A DNA stretch of 16,863 nucleotides, taken from an uncultured Oscillospiraceae bacterium. Its GTDB lineage: Bacteria; Bacillota; Clostridia; Oscillospirales; Ruminococcaceae. The notes under the pieces are model-generated. The model had not been told where the DNA came from. It did no database searches and saw only the letters and a program-made list of their open reading frames with translations. How positions within the stretch are numbered: position 1 is the first letter of the stretch; each line of letters opens with the position of its first letter. Made by a program: the position numbers and the translations under genes. Below are positions 6,705-13,478 of the stretch, piece after piece. Where the stretch lies: assembly GCA_900547015.1 (NCBI GenBank), contig URFD01000023.1, forward strand, positions 1 through 16,863. The letters run 5' to 3'.

Positions 6705-7949
6705 ATGAAAATCGTAAACGTAGTATGCGCACCAGGCCGTACAGGTTTCTTCTTTGACGACCAGAAAGCAATCAAATGCGGAGCAGTATCCGACGGTGCT
6801 GCTTATGTTGGCGAAACAATGACCCCAGGATTTAAATCCATCAGACAGGCTGGCGAGTCCATCTCGGTTATGCTGATTCTGGAAGACGGACAGGTTGCAT
6901 GGGGCGACTGTGCAGCTGTTCAGTACTCCGGTGCAGGCGGCCGTGACCCACTGTTCCTGGCAGAGGACTTCATCCCGGTTATCGATAAATACATCAAACC
7001 TGCTCTGGTAGGCAAAGAAGCAGACAACTTCAGAGAGCTGACCAAAATGATGGAAGCAATCGAAGTTGACGGCAAGAGACTGCATACCGCAATCCGTTAC
7101 GGCGTTTCTCAGGCTATCCTGGATGCAGTAGCAAAATCCAGCAAACGCCTGATGAGCGAAGTTGTTGCTGACGAATACGGCACAACCGTTTCCGAAGAGC
7201 CAATCGCGATCTTCACCCAGTCCGGTGATAACCGTTACGAGAACGCTGACAAGATGATCCTCAAAGGCGCTGCAATCCTGCCACACGCTCTGATCAACAA
7301 CGTTGAGACCAAGCTCGGCAGAGACGGCTCCATCCTCAAAGAGTACGTTTGCTGGCTGCGTGACCGCATCATCCACCTGCGCAGCGATGAGTCCTATGCT
7401 CCAATCCTCCACATTGACGTATACGGCACAATCGGTCAGGCATTCGGCGATGACAACTTCAAAGCAATGGCAGACTACCTGGCAGAGCTGGAAGAAGCTG
7501 CAAAACCATTCCACCTGAGAATCGAAGGCCCAATGGATGCAGGCGAAAGAGAAAAACAGATGCTGTGCATGAAAGGCCTGAGAGAAGAGCTGGATCGCCG
7601 TGGCATCAATGTTGAGCTGGTAGCTGACGAGTGGTGCAACACCCTCGAAGATGTTATCTACTTCTGCGACAACAAAGCTGGCCACATGGCTCAGATCAAA
7701 ACTCCTGACTTGGGCGGCATCAACAACACCATCGAAGCAGTTCTCTACTGCAAAGAGCATGGCTTCGGTGCATATCAGGGCGGTACCTGCAACGAGACCG
7801 ACCGTTCCTGCCAGGTTTGCGTAGACTGCGCAATGGCTACCAAGCCAGACCAGATCCTTGCAAAACCAGGTATGGGCGTTGACGAAGGCTTCATGATCGT
7901 TTACAACGAAATGAACAGAGTTCTCGCACTGAGAAACGCAAAGAAATAA
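6705..7949 (+). CDS. mal: Methylaspartate ammonia-lyase
   Basis: 3-Methylaspartate ammonia-lyase (EC 4.3.1.2), an enolase-superfamily enzyme that eliminates ammonia from (2S,3S)-3-methylaspartate to give mesaconate. The 414 residues are one longer than the Clostridium tetanomorphum enzyme. Its known residues reappear in order: His194 (LPHALIN), metal ligands Asp238 (HIDVYG), Glu274 (RIEGPMD) and Asp308 (ADEWCN), then Gln330 and the catalytic base Lys332 (QIKTPDLGG). An N-terminal capping domain precedes the barrel (about 1-160). AAGGGAG sits nine bases before the ATG. The gene follows glmE after 148 bases containing a candidate promoter, so it may be expressed both with the operon and alone. 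Strongly biased codon use suggests abundant product. Assignment is certain at family level and supported by all catalytic residues. Confidence 0.97.
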   Translation: MKIVNVVCAPGRTGFFFDDQKAIKCGAVSDGAAYVGETMTPGFKSIRQAGESISVMLILEDGQVAWGDCAAVQYSGAGGRDPLFLAEDFIPVIDKYIKPALVGKEADNFRELTKMMEAIEVDGKRLHTAIRYGVSQAILDAVAKSSKRLMSEVVADEYGTTVSEEPIAIFTQSGDNRYENADKMILKGAAILPHALINNVETKLGRDGSILKEYVCWLRDRIIHLRSDESYAPILHIDVYGTIGQAFGDDNFKAMADYLAELEEAAKPFHLRIEGPMDAGEREKQMLCMKGLREELDRRGINVELVADEWCNTLEDVIYFCDNKAGHMAQIKTPDLGGINNTIEAVLYCKEHGFGAYQGGTCNETDRSCQVCVDCAMATKPDQILAKPGMGVDEGFMIVYNEMNRVLALRNAKK

Positions 7950-7962
7950 TGAACTGATTGTT

Positions 7963-7991
7963 GATAGGGATTCTGTTGCAGAATCCCTATC
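7963..7991 (+). other. Long perfect hairpin after mal, without T-tract
   Basis: A perfect 13-bp stem (7963-7975 with 7979-7991) has a TTG loop and starts 13 bases after the mal stop codon. The following bases are TGCATATTG, not a T-run, so it should terminate poorly if at all. It likely protects the mal 3' end or sets relative expression of the genes beyond it. Confidence 0.7.
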
Positions 7992-8027
7992 TGCATATTG
8001 AAAGATAACAGGACAGGGGGGCGTATC

Positions 8028-9002
8028 ATGTCGTACATCAGCCATTTGTACAGTATCTATTTTGCTCCGCGAGGCAGCGTGCGTATGGCCGAGCTGGGAA
8101 TGCAGATTGCACAGCAGTATCTGCGTCCGACCGATAAGCTCATCGGAATCATCGGAGATGCCGGCTCAGGCAAGAGTATGCTGATTAAGGGTATGTTTCC
8201 AGGGTTGGAGCTGACAAATGACGATGAAGGTGTCAATGTCCGTCCGCTGCCGATTTTGGAGATGCTGGACGACCCGCTGGGCATGGGAATCAACAAGCGC
8301 GGTTTTTCGCTGTTTGCCACCCCGCACACCTACCATCTGGATGTCCGGTTTGAGCAGGGATTTACCCAGTGCCCGGAAATTGCACGCGCAATCATGGCAG
8401 CGCTCGACAAAGGCAAGCGTGTTGTGGTCGAACATTTTGACCTGATCTACCCCTTCCTCAAGCGCGAGGAGGGCAGCCTGCCGGTCACCGCTGACCTGAT
8501 GCTGGGTGTGGGTGCAGAGGTCATTGTCACCCGTCCCGACCTGTTTGGTCCAATCCCACAGGATATAGCCAATATCGTCTTTCAGTCCATTCGATACCGC
8601 AAGATGGTTCACTCCGCAGAGGATATCACCGGATATATTCTTTCCCACGGACGGCCGGAAAACTATAAGCACGCCGATGTTAAAAACGGCTTCGTGCTGT
8701 GCTTCCGGGACAAGCCGGTTGTCTCGCTGGAAAGTCTGGAGCGGCAGGTGCGGGCCATCATCGAGCAGGATGTTCCGATTTCTTACCACGATGAGGAGCA
8801 TATCAATATCGGTGATGTCATCTTTCGATGCGATGCCCCGCGCAACCATGTGAGAAGCAGCGGAGAAATTGAGAGCTTTACCTTGATTAAGGATATCCCC
8901 TATGACCCGATTCGCAAGGCGTATCTGATTGTCGGCCTAGTGGGCCGGAAGGAAACACCGAAAATCGGCGCGGATATCGATAAAATCGAGCGCATCTATT
9001 AG
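8028..9002 (+). CDS. P-loop protein with AlaRS-type editing (tRNA_SAD-like) domain, unknown function
   Basis: Protein of 324 residues with a Walker A motif GDAGSGKS at 43-50, so probably ATP- or GTP-binding. A hydrophobic Walker-B-like strand with acidic residues (VVVEHFD, about 132-138) follows. The C-terminal third resembles the second additional domain of alanyl/threonyl-tRNA synthetases: HDEEH (His254, His258) echoes the HxxxH editing metal motif, and Cys268 plus His274 with NHVRSSGEIESFTLIKD echoes CxxxH with the THVxxTGEI strand. The Cys-His spacing is five residues instead of three. The TTG at 7998 is rejected; the ATG at 8028 follows AGGGGGG by seven bases. It lies between mal and the cobalamin adenosyltransferase. 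I believe related proteins accompany methylaspartate genes elsewhere, but no function is established. Roles in cofactor handling or regulation are guesses. Confidence 0.75.
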   Translation: MSYISHLYSIYFAPRGSVRMAELGMQIAQQYLRPTDKLIGIIGDAGSGKSMLIKGMFPGLELTNDDEGVNVRPLPILEMLDDPLGMGINKRGFSLFATPHTYHLDVRFEQGFTQCPEIARAIMAALDKGKRVVVEHFDLIYPFLKREEGSLPVTADLMLGVGAEVIVTRPDLFGPIPQDIANIVFQSIRYRKMVHSAEDITGYILSHGRPENYKHADVKNGFVLCFRDKPVVSLESLERQVRAIIEQDVPISYHDEEHINIGDVIFRCDAPRNHVRSSGEIESFTLIKDIPYDPIRKAYLIVGLVGRKETPKIGADIDKIERIY

Positions 9003-9017
9003 AAGAGTTCAACATGG

Positions 9018-9050
9018 AAGGCTGCACAGCAACAGAGGTGCGGCCTTTCT
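9018..9050 (+). terminator. Weak terminator-like hairpin
   Basis: AAGGCTGCAC (9018-9027) pairs with GTGCGGCCTT (9038-9047) with one wobble around a ten-base loop. It is followed by a poor TCTTGTCT tail. Partial termination or message processing between the P-loop gene and the adenosyltransferase gene is plausible. Confidence 0.4.
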
Positions 9051-9095
9051 TGTCTGGGTCATCATCAGGCTCAGCATAGAAAGGAGAAGGTGGAT

Positions 9096-9632
9096 ATGCA
9101 GAAGGGTTGTATCCAGCTTTATTATGGAGACGGCAAGGGCAAAACCACCGCAGCGATGGGACAGATTGTCCGCTGCGTGGGACATGGTTTCCGTGTGTTG
9201 GTTTACCAGTTTCTTAAGGAGCCAACCAGCGGAGAGGTCAGTGTCATCCGCAACCTGCCGGGTGTGGAATATATCGAAAATGAGGGTCCGATTCCCTTTA
9301 TGTTTAACCTGACACCGGAGCAGCAGGAATTTTTCCGGGAAAAATTTCAGAAAAAGTTCGACATCGTTCGGGAAAAATTCTTCTCCGGAGAATATGACCT
9401 GGTTGTGCTCGACGAAATCATCGATGCCTATAATCTGGGCACCATCGACAAGGAGCAGCTGCACGAGATGATGGAGAAGAAGCCGGAGAACACCGAGCTT
9501 GTCATCACCGGTCATCAGTACGGAATGGACATGAGCGAGCTGATCAAGCGCGCAGACTATGTCACCAAATTTGTCAAGGAAAAACATCCCTTCGACTTGG
9601 GTATGCCTTGCCGCAAGGGAATTGAGGAATAA
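9096..9632 (+). CDS. Cob(I)alamin adenosyltransferase (BtuR/CobO/CobA family)
   Basis: Corrinoid adenosyltransferase (EC 2.5.1.17) that transfers the adenosyl group of ATP to cob(I)alamin, making the coenzyme used by glutamate mutase. The 178-residue protein has the family's unusual P-loop GDGKGKTT at residues 11-18, the LDEIIDAY acidic segment (about 126-133) and the characteristic ending with ITGH, ADYVT, KHPFDLG and KGIEE. The ATG at 9096 lies nine bases after AAAGGAG. A GTG at 9090 is only three bases from that site and is less likely. Its place inside the operon matches the cofactor need of GlmS/GlmE. No cobalamin riboswitch was seen upstream. Family assignment is firm. Confidence 0.93.
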   Translation: MQKGCIQLYYGDGKGKTTAAMGQIVRCVGHGFRVLVYQFLKEPTSGEVSVIRNLPGVEYIENEGPIPFMFNLTPEQQEFFREKFQKKFDIVREKFFSGEYDLVVLDEIIDAYNLGTIDKEQLHEMMEKKPENTELVITGHQYGMDMSELIKRADYVTKFVKEKHPFDLGMPCRKGIEE

Positions 9633-9672
9633 AAAAAACGCAATCCATGTGAATACAGGAGGCTGAACACAG

Positions 9673-9939
9673 ATGAATATCAAAACAAGTGCCGTCGCAG
9701 GAACATTGGAATCCAGCGATGTGTATGTTAAGGTAGAGCCCTGCGACCAGCTGGAAATTGAGATCGAGTCGGTCGTCTATAACCAGTTTGCAGAGCAGAT
9801 CAAAAAAAGCGTCATGGAAGTAGTGGAAGAGCAGGGCGTAACCACCGGTAAGATTTCGGTCAACGATAAGGGCGCCATCGACTGCGTCATCAAAGCGCGT
9901 GTAGAAACCGCAATCAAAAGAGCAGGAGGGGACAAATAA
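9673..9939 (+). CDS. citD: Citramalate (citrate) lyase acyl carrier protein, gamma subunit
   Basis: Acyl carrier subunit of the citrate lyase family. It carries the phosphoribosyl-dephospho-CoA prosthetic group, whose acetyl thioester is exchanged for the substrate acyl group. The 88-residue protein has AGTLESSDV near its start, and Ser14 is at the family's attachment position (Ser15 is adjacent). AGGAGG lies ten bases before the ATG. The stop codon overlaps the citE start as TAATG, so translation is coupled. The symbol is that of the family. Because the cluster produces citramalate and lacks citrate transport or oxaloacetate decarboxylase genes, the complex is more likely citramalate lyase, which uses the same prosthetic group. 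Confidence 0.92.
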   Translation: MNIKTSAVAGTLESSDVYVKVEPCDQLEIEIESVVYNQFAEQIKKSVMEVVEEQGVTTGKISVNDKGAIDCVIKARVETAIKRAGGDK

Positions 9940-10820
9940 TGAGAAGATCGATGTTATTCATCCCGGGCAATACGCCAAACCTGCTGATGAACGGCGACGT
10001 GCTGGGTGCAGACAGCATCATTCTGGACTTGGAGGACGCAGTTTCTCCGGCAGAAAAAGACTCCGCCAGAATCCTGGTCAGAAATGCACTCAAATCCCTG
10101 CACTATAAGGGCTGCGAAATCATTATCCGTATCAACCCGGTTGATACCGAATACTGGATGCACGACCTGGACGAAATCATTCCGCTCAAGCCAAACATGA
10201 TTATGCCTCCAAAGGTTAGCTGCGCACAGGATGTAAAGACCGTTTCGGACTACATCGCAAAATTGGAGGAAAAATGCGGCTTCGAGAAGAACACCGTTAA
10301 GCTGATTCCTCTGATTGAGACCGCAATGGGAATCGAAAACGCATTCCAGATTGCCGGAGCAGACGAAAGAGTAGCAGCAATGTTCCTCGGCGGCGAGGAC
10401 CTCACCGCTGACTTGCGCTGCAAACGTACCAAAGAGGGTACCGAAATCTTCTATGCCCGCACCCGTATGGTTTGCGCTGCCCGTGCTTGCGGCATCGATG
10501 TCTACGACACCCCATTCACCGATGTAGACGATATTGAAGGTCTGTACAAGGATGCAGCCTTTGCAAAGGGTCTTGGCTTCTCGGGCAAGGCTTCGATCTC
10601 CCCAAGACACGTCGAGGGCATCAACGAGGTATTCAGCCCAACACAGGCTGAAATCGATTATGCTCATGAGGTTATGGAAACCATCCGCATCGCCAAGGAA
10701 CAGGGCAAGGGTGTAGTTTCCCTGAGAGGCAAGATGATCGATGCGCCAATCGTAGCACGCGCACAGCAGGTCATCGAGATGGAAAGAGCGATGTTTGGAG
10801 GCGTGGAAGACGATGAGTAA
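9939..10820 (+). CDS. citE: Citramalyl-ACP (citryl-ACP) lyase, beta subunit
   Basis: HpcH/HpaI-type TIM-barrel lyase of 293 residues that cleaves the acyl-ACP intermediate, releasing pyruvate from citramalyl-ACP (oxaloacetate in true citrate lyase) and regenerating acetyl-ACP. Family landmarks are LFIPGN (6-11), ILDLEDAV (28-35), the substrate-binding arginine in IIRIN (Arg64), and the magnesium ligands Glu127 in LIPLIETAMGI and Asp154 in GGEDLTADL. The C-terminal segment ending near FGGVEDDE is normal. The start overlaps citD by one base and the end overlaps citF by eight, matching stoichiometric complex assembly. Family call is certain. Citramalate rather than citrate specificity is inferred from context. 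Confidence 0.94.
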   Translation: MRRSMLFIPGNTPNLLMNGDVLGADSIILDLEDAVSPAEKDSARILVRNALKSLHYKGCEIIIRINPVDTEYWMHDLDEIIPLKPNMIMPPKVSCAQDVKTVSDYIAKLEEKCGFEKNTVKLIPLIETAMGIENAFQIAGADERVAAMFLGGEDLTADLRCKRTKEGTEIFYARTRMVCAARACGIDVYDTPFTDVDDIEGLYKDAAFAKGLGFSGKASISPRHVEGINEVFSPTQAEIDYAHEVMETIRIAKEQGKGVVSLRGKMIDAPIVARAQQVIEMERAMFGGVEDDE

Positions 10821-12225
10821 GTTAGTAGCATCTATCAAAGAGGCAATCGAACAGTGTGGTCTGAAGGACGGCATGACCATCTCGTTCCATCATCACATGA
10901 GAAACGGTGACTATGTGCTGAACATGGTCATGGAAGCGATTGCAGAAATGGGATTCAAGAACCTGACCGTCAATGCAAGCTCGGTATTTGATGTTCATGA
11001 GCCAATCATCGACCACATCAAAAACGGCGTTGTTACCGGCATCGAGTGTAACTACATGGGCGGCAAGGTCGGCAAGGCAATTTCAGAAGGTCTGATGGAC
11101 AAACCGGTGATCTTCCGCAGCCACGGTGGCCGTGCTTCCGATATGGAAAAAGGCACCTCTGTCATCGATATTGCCTTTATCGCAGCTCCGACCTCGGACG
11201 ATATGGGCAACTGCACCGGTAAATTCGGTAAATCCGCTTGCGGCTCCATCGGCTATGCGTTTGCAGATGCCATGAACGCAAAGAAGGTTGTTGTCATCAC
11301 CGACAATCTGGTTGAGTATCCGCTGGTTGACTTCTCCATCCCGGAGGTTTATGTTGACTGTGTTGTTGCTGTTGACCAGATTGGTAACCCGGCAGGTATC
11401 GTTTCCGGTACCACCAAGATTACCCGTGACCCAGTCGGCCTGAAGATGGCAAGCTACGCTGCAAAGGTAATCGAGGCTTCCGGCCTGCTCAAGGACGGCT
11501 TCTCTTTCCAGACCGGCGCAGGCGGCGCAACTCTGGCTGCTGCAAAATACATCAAAGAAATGATGCTGGAAAAAGGCATTCAGGGCAGCTTCGGCATGGG
11601 CGGTATCACCGGATACATGGTTGATATGCTCAACGAAGGATGCTTCAAGGCTCTGCTCGACGTACAGTGCTTTGACCTGAAGGCAGTAGAGTCGATTCGC
11701 TCCAATCCAAAGCACATGGAAGTTTCCGCAACCCAGTATGCCGGTGTCAGCGGAAAGAGCGCAGGTGTTGACAGTCTGGACGTTGTTCTGCTGGGTGCAA
11801 CTCAGGTTGACCTTGACTTCAACGTCAATGTTCACACCGACTCCAACGGCTACATCATGGGCGGTTCCGGCGGTCACTGTGATACTGCGGCTGGCTCCAA
11901 GCTGTCCATCATCATTGCTCCTCTGACCCGTGCAAGACTTCCACTGGTCGTAGACAGATGTCTGTGCATCTCGACTCCGGGCAGCACCGTTGACGTTGTT
12001 GTTACCCAGAGAGGTATCGCAGTCAACACCGCTGGCGGCAAAAATGTTGAGCTGAAAGAAAAGCTCAAAGAAGCAAAACTGCCGGTTGTTGAAATCGCAG
12101 ACCTCAAACGGATGGCAGAAGAAATTGCCGGTGTTCCGAAGCCGGTTCAGATGAGCGACAAGGTTGTTGCAAATGTAATCTACCGTGACGGCACTCTGCT
12201 GGATGTTATCCACGCAGTTAAATAG
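10813..12225 (+). CDS. citF: Citramalate (citrate) lyase alpha subunit, acyl-ACP transferase
   Basis: Alpha subunit of the citrate lyase family, a CoA-transferase-like enzyme that swaps acetate on the carrier protein for the substrate acid. The 470 residues show GLKDGMTISFHHHMRNGD near the start, SHGGR, GAGGATLAAAKY, the GGITGYMVD region, FNVNV, and GGSGGHCDTAAGS near residue 355, all family signatures. The ATG at 10813, eight bases inside citE, is preferred over a TTG at 10795. No longer in-frame start is available. Compared with CitF of enterobacterial citrate lyase (about 510 residues), the N-terminal 40-odd residues are absent and the protein begins directly at the SLEEAI-equivalent helix. 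This short form may mark citramalate-type lyases. A strong terminator follows 26 bases after the stop. Confidence 0.94.
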   Translation: MSKLVASIKEAIEQCGLKDGMTISFHHHMRNGDYVLNMVMEAIAEMGFKNLTVNASSVFDVHEPIIDHIKNGVVTGIECNYMGGKVGKAISEGLMDKPVIFRSHGGRASDMEKGTSVIDIAFIAAPTSDDMGNCTGKFGKSACGSIGYAFADAMNAKKVVVITDNLVEYPLVDFSIPEVYVDCVVAVDQIGNPAGIVSGTTKITRDPVGLKMASYAAKVIEASGLLKDGFSFQTGAGGATLAAAKYIKEMMLEKGIQGSFGMGGITGYMVDMLNEGCFKALLDVQCFDLKAVESIRSNPKHMEVSATQYAGVSGKSAGVDSLDVVLLGATQVDLDFNVNVHTDSNGYIMGGSGGHCDTAAGSKLSIIIAPLTRARLPLVVDRCLCISTPGSTVDVVVTQRGIAVNTAGGKNVELKEKLKEAKLPVVEIADLKRMAEEIAGVPKPVQMSDKVVANVIYRDGTLLDVIHAVK

Positions 12226-12244
12226 TCCTTTACGGCGGCGAATC

Positions 12245-12290
12245 AAAGACACAAAAAGCGGACAGAATTTCTGTCCGCTTTTTGTCTTTT
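12245..12290 (+). terminator. Strong terminator closing the main cluster
   Basis: A perfect 14-bp stem (12252-12265 with 12271-12284), five-base loop and outer AAAGACA/TGTCTTT pairing ends in T-rich sequence. It is the first full terminator seen after 1453 on the + strand, so the transcript from the mesaconase genes should end here. Confidence 0.9.
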
Positions 12291-12319
12291 GCAGGTGATT
12301 TTGTTTAGACCCCTGCGCG

Positions 12320-12336
12320 GGCAGAAGCGTCCTGCC
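12320..12336. promoter_or_regulatory. Inverted repeat just upstream of the citC promoter
   Basis: GGCAG (12320-12324) and CTGCC (12332-12336) form an inverted repeat with a seven-base spacer ending nine bases before the -35 box of citC. It sits where an activator or repressor could bind. No regulator is identified. Confidence 0.3.
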
Positions 12337-12344
12337 GGTTTGCC

Positions 12345-12373
12345 TTGAAAGATAGCCGAAAATCCCCTATAAT
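12345..12373 (+). promoter_or_regulatory. Sigma-A type promoter of citC-citXG
   Basis: TTGAAA (12345-12350) and a perfect TATAAT (12368-12373) are spaced by 17 bases. Start of transcription would be near 12380, leaving a 50-base leader before citC. This is the best promoter match in the window and sets the maturation genes apart from the structural lyase genes. Confidence 0.8.
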
Positions 12374-12430
12374 AGAACCAAACAACCATTAGCTTTTTTG
12401 AAACAACAATGATAAAAGAGAGGGAATAAG

Positions 12431-13465
12431 ATGGAGTACAGCCAGTTTTATGAGGAATACGGAGAGCCGTTCACCGGCAGAAAAAAGCAGAAGCTGGAGC
12501 AGTTTCTGCACCGGCTGGATTTGCAGTATGACCAGGGAGCGGAGTTTACCGTCAATCTGGTCACCCAAGACGGGGAGATTGCCGCCACCGGCTCGCTGGA
12601 AAAAAATGTGCTCAAGTGTATTGCGGTGGATGATGCCTATCAGGGAGAGGGACTGTCCTCCCGGGTGGTGACCCTGCTGATGAACCGCGCGATGGCACAG
12701 GGACACAGCCACCTGTTTGTCTTTACCAAGCCGAAGAACCGCGCCATGTTTTCCGATTTGGGCTTTTACCCCATCATCCAGACCGAGGATGTCCTCTTTA
12801 TGGAAAATGTACGGGACGGCATCACCCGATATGTCCGCAGTCTGGAGCGTCCCGAGCAGGTGGACGGCCCTGTCGGAGCAATCGTAGCCAACTGCAACCC
12901 CTTTACCAACGGCCACCGCTATCTGATTGAAACAGCCGCAGCCCAGTGCGGAGTGCTGCACCTGTTTGTGCTGTCGGAGGACCGAAGCGCCTTCCCGGCA
13001 GAGGTGCGCTATGAGCTGGTTAAGCAGGGAATTTCCGGAATCGACAATGTCATCCTGCACCACACCTCCGACTATCTGATTTCCTCTGCGGTCTTTCCGA
13101 CCTATTTTATCAAGGAGCAAAGCCGCGCAGGAGAGATCAACTGTGAGCTGGACCTGCGGATTTTCTGCGAATACTTTGCCAAGGAGCTGGGCATCACCAA
13201 ACGCTTTGTCGGGACCGAGCCGTTCTGCCCGGTGACCTGCGCCTACAATCAGGCGATGAAGCAGGTGCTGGGTCGCTACGGAATCGAGGTTGTGGAGATT
13301 GCCCGAAAGAAGGAGGACCAGCTTGAAATCAGTGCTTCTCGAGTGCGAGCGTGCATGAAGTCCGGGGACTATGAGGAGATTGCCCGCATCGTTCCCAAAA
13401 GCACGATGGACTATCTGCTCTCGGAGCAGGGCAAAGAGCTTGCCCGTCGGATGCAGCAGGCATAG
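12431..13465 (+). CDS. citC: [Citrate/citramalate lyase] ligase, acetate:ACP ligase
   Basis: Ligase (EC 6.2.1.22 type) that uses ATP and acetate to acetylate the thiol of the lyase carrier protein, switching the enzyme on. The 344 residues are the normal length. An N-terminal GNAT-like region with QGEGLSSRV (71-79) is followed by a nucleotidyltransferase domain with NPFTNGHRYL (156-165), where TNGH (159-162) is the HxGH-type motif. FPTYFIK (222-228) and ISASRVR close to the C-terminus complete the pattern. A GAGAGG site precedes the ATG. The gene is first in a two-gene unit with its own promoter, rather than at the head of citDEF as in classical citrate operons. Codon use (many CGC and CGG) is less biased than in the structural genes, consistent with lower expression. 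Confidence 0.94.
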   Translation: MEYSQFYEEYGEPFTGRKKQKLEQFLHRLDLQYDQGAEFTVNLVTQDGEIAATGSLEKNVLKCIAVDDAYQGEGLSSRVVTLLMNRAMAQGHSHLFVFTKPKNRAMFSDLGFYPIIQTEDVLFMENVRDGITRYVRSLERPEQVDGPVGAIVANCNPFTNGHRYLIETAAAQCGVLHLFVLSEDRSAFPAEVRYELVKQGISGIDNVILHHTSDYLISSAVFPTYFIKEQSRAGEINCELDLRIFCEYFAKELGITKRFVGTEPFCPVTCAYNQAMKQVLGRYGIEVVEIARKKEDQLEISASRVRACMKSGDYEEIARIVPKSTMDYLLSEQGKELARRMQQA

Positions 13466-13478
13466 GGGAGAGCAGGAC

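Noticed and set aside
6519..8045. 508-residue minus-strand open frame opposite mal, and a similar 460-residue frame opposite glmE (5057-6439)
   Set aside because: Both lie opposite genes with full sets of catalytic residues. Their composition (rich in Cys, His, Phe, Val) is that of antisense translation of strongly codon-biased genes.
10795..10812. TTG start for citF six codons upstream
   Set aside because: It overlaps the likely GGAGG ribosome binding site, and the added residues do not resemble the missing N-terminal extension; the ATG at 10813 is preferred.
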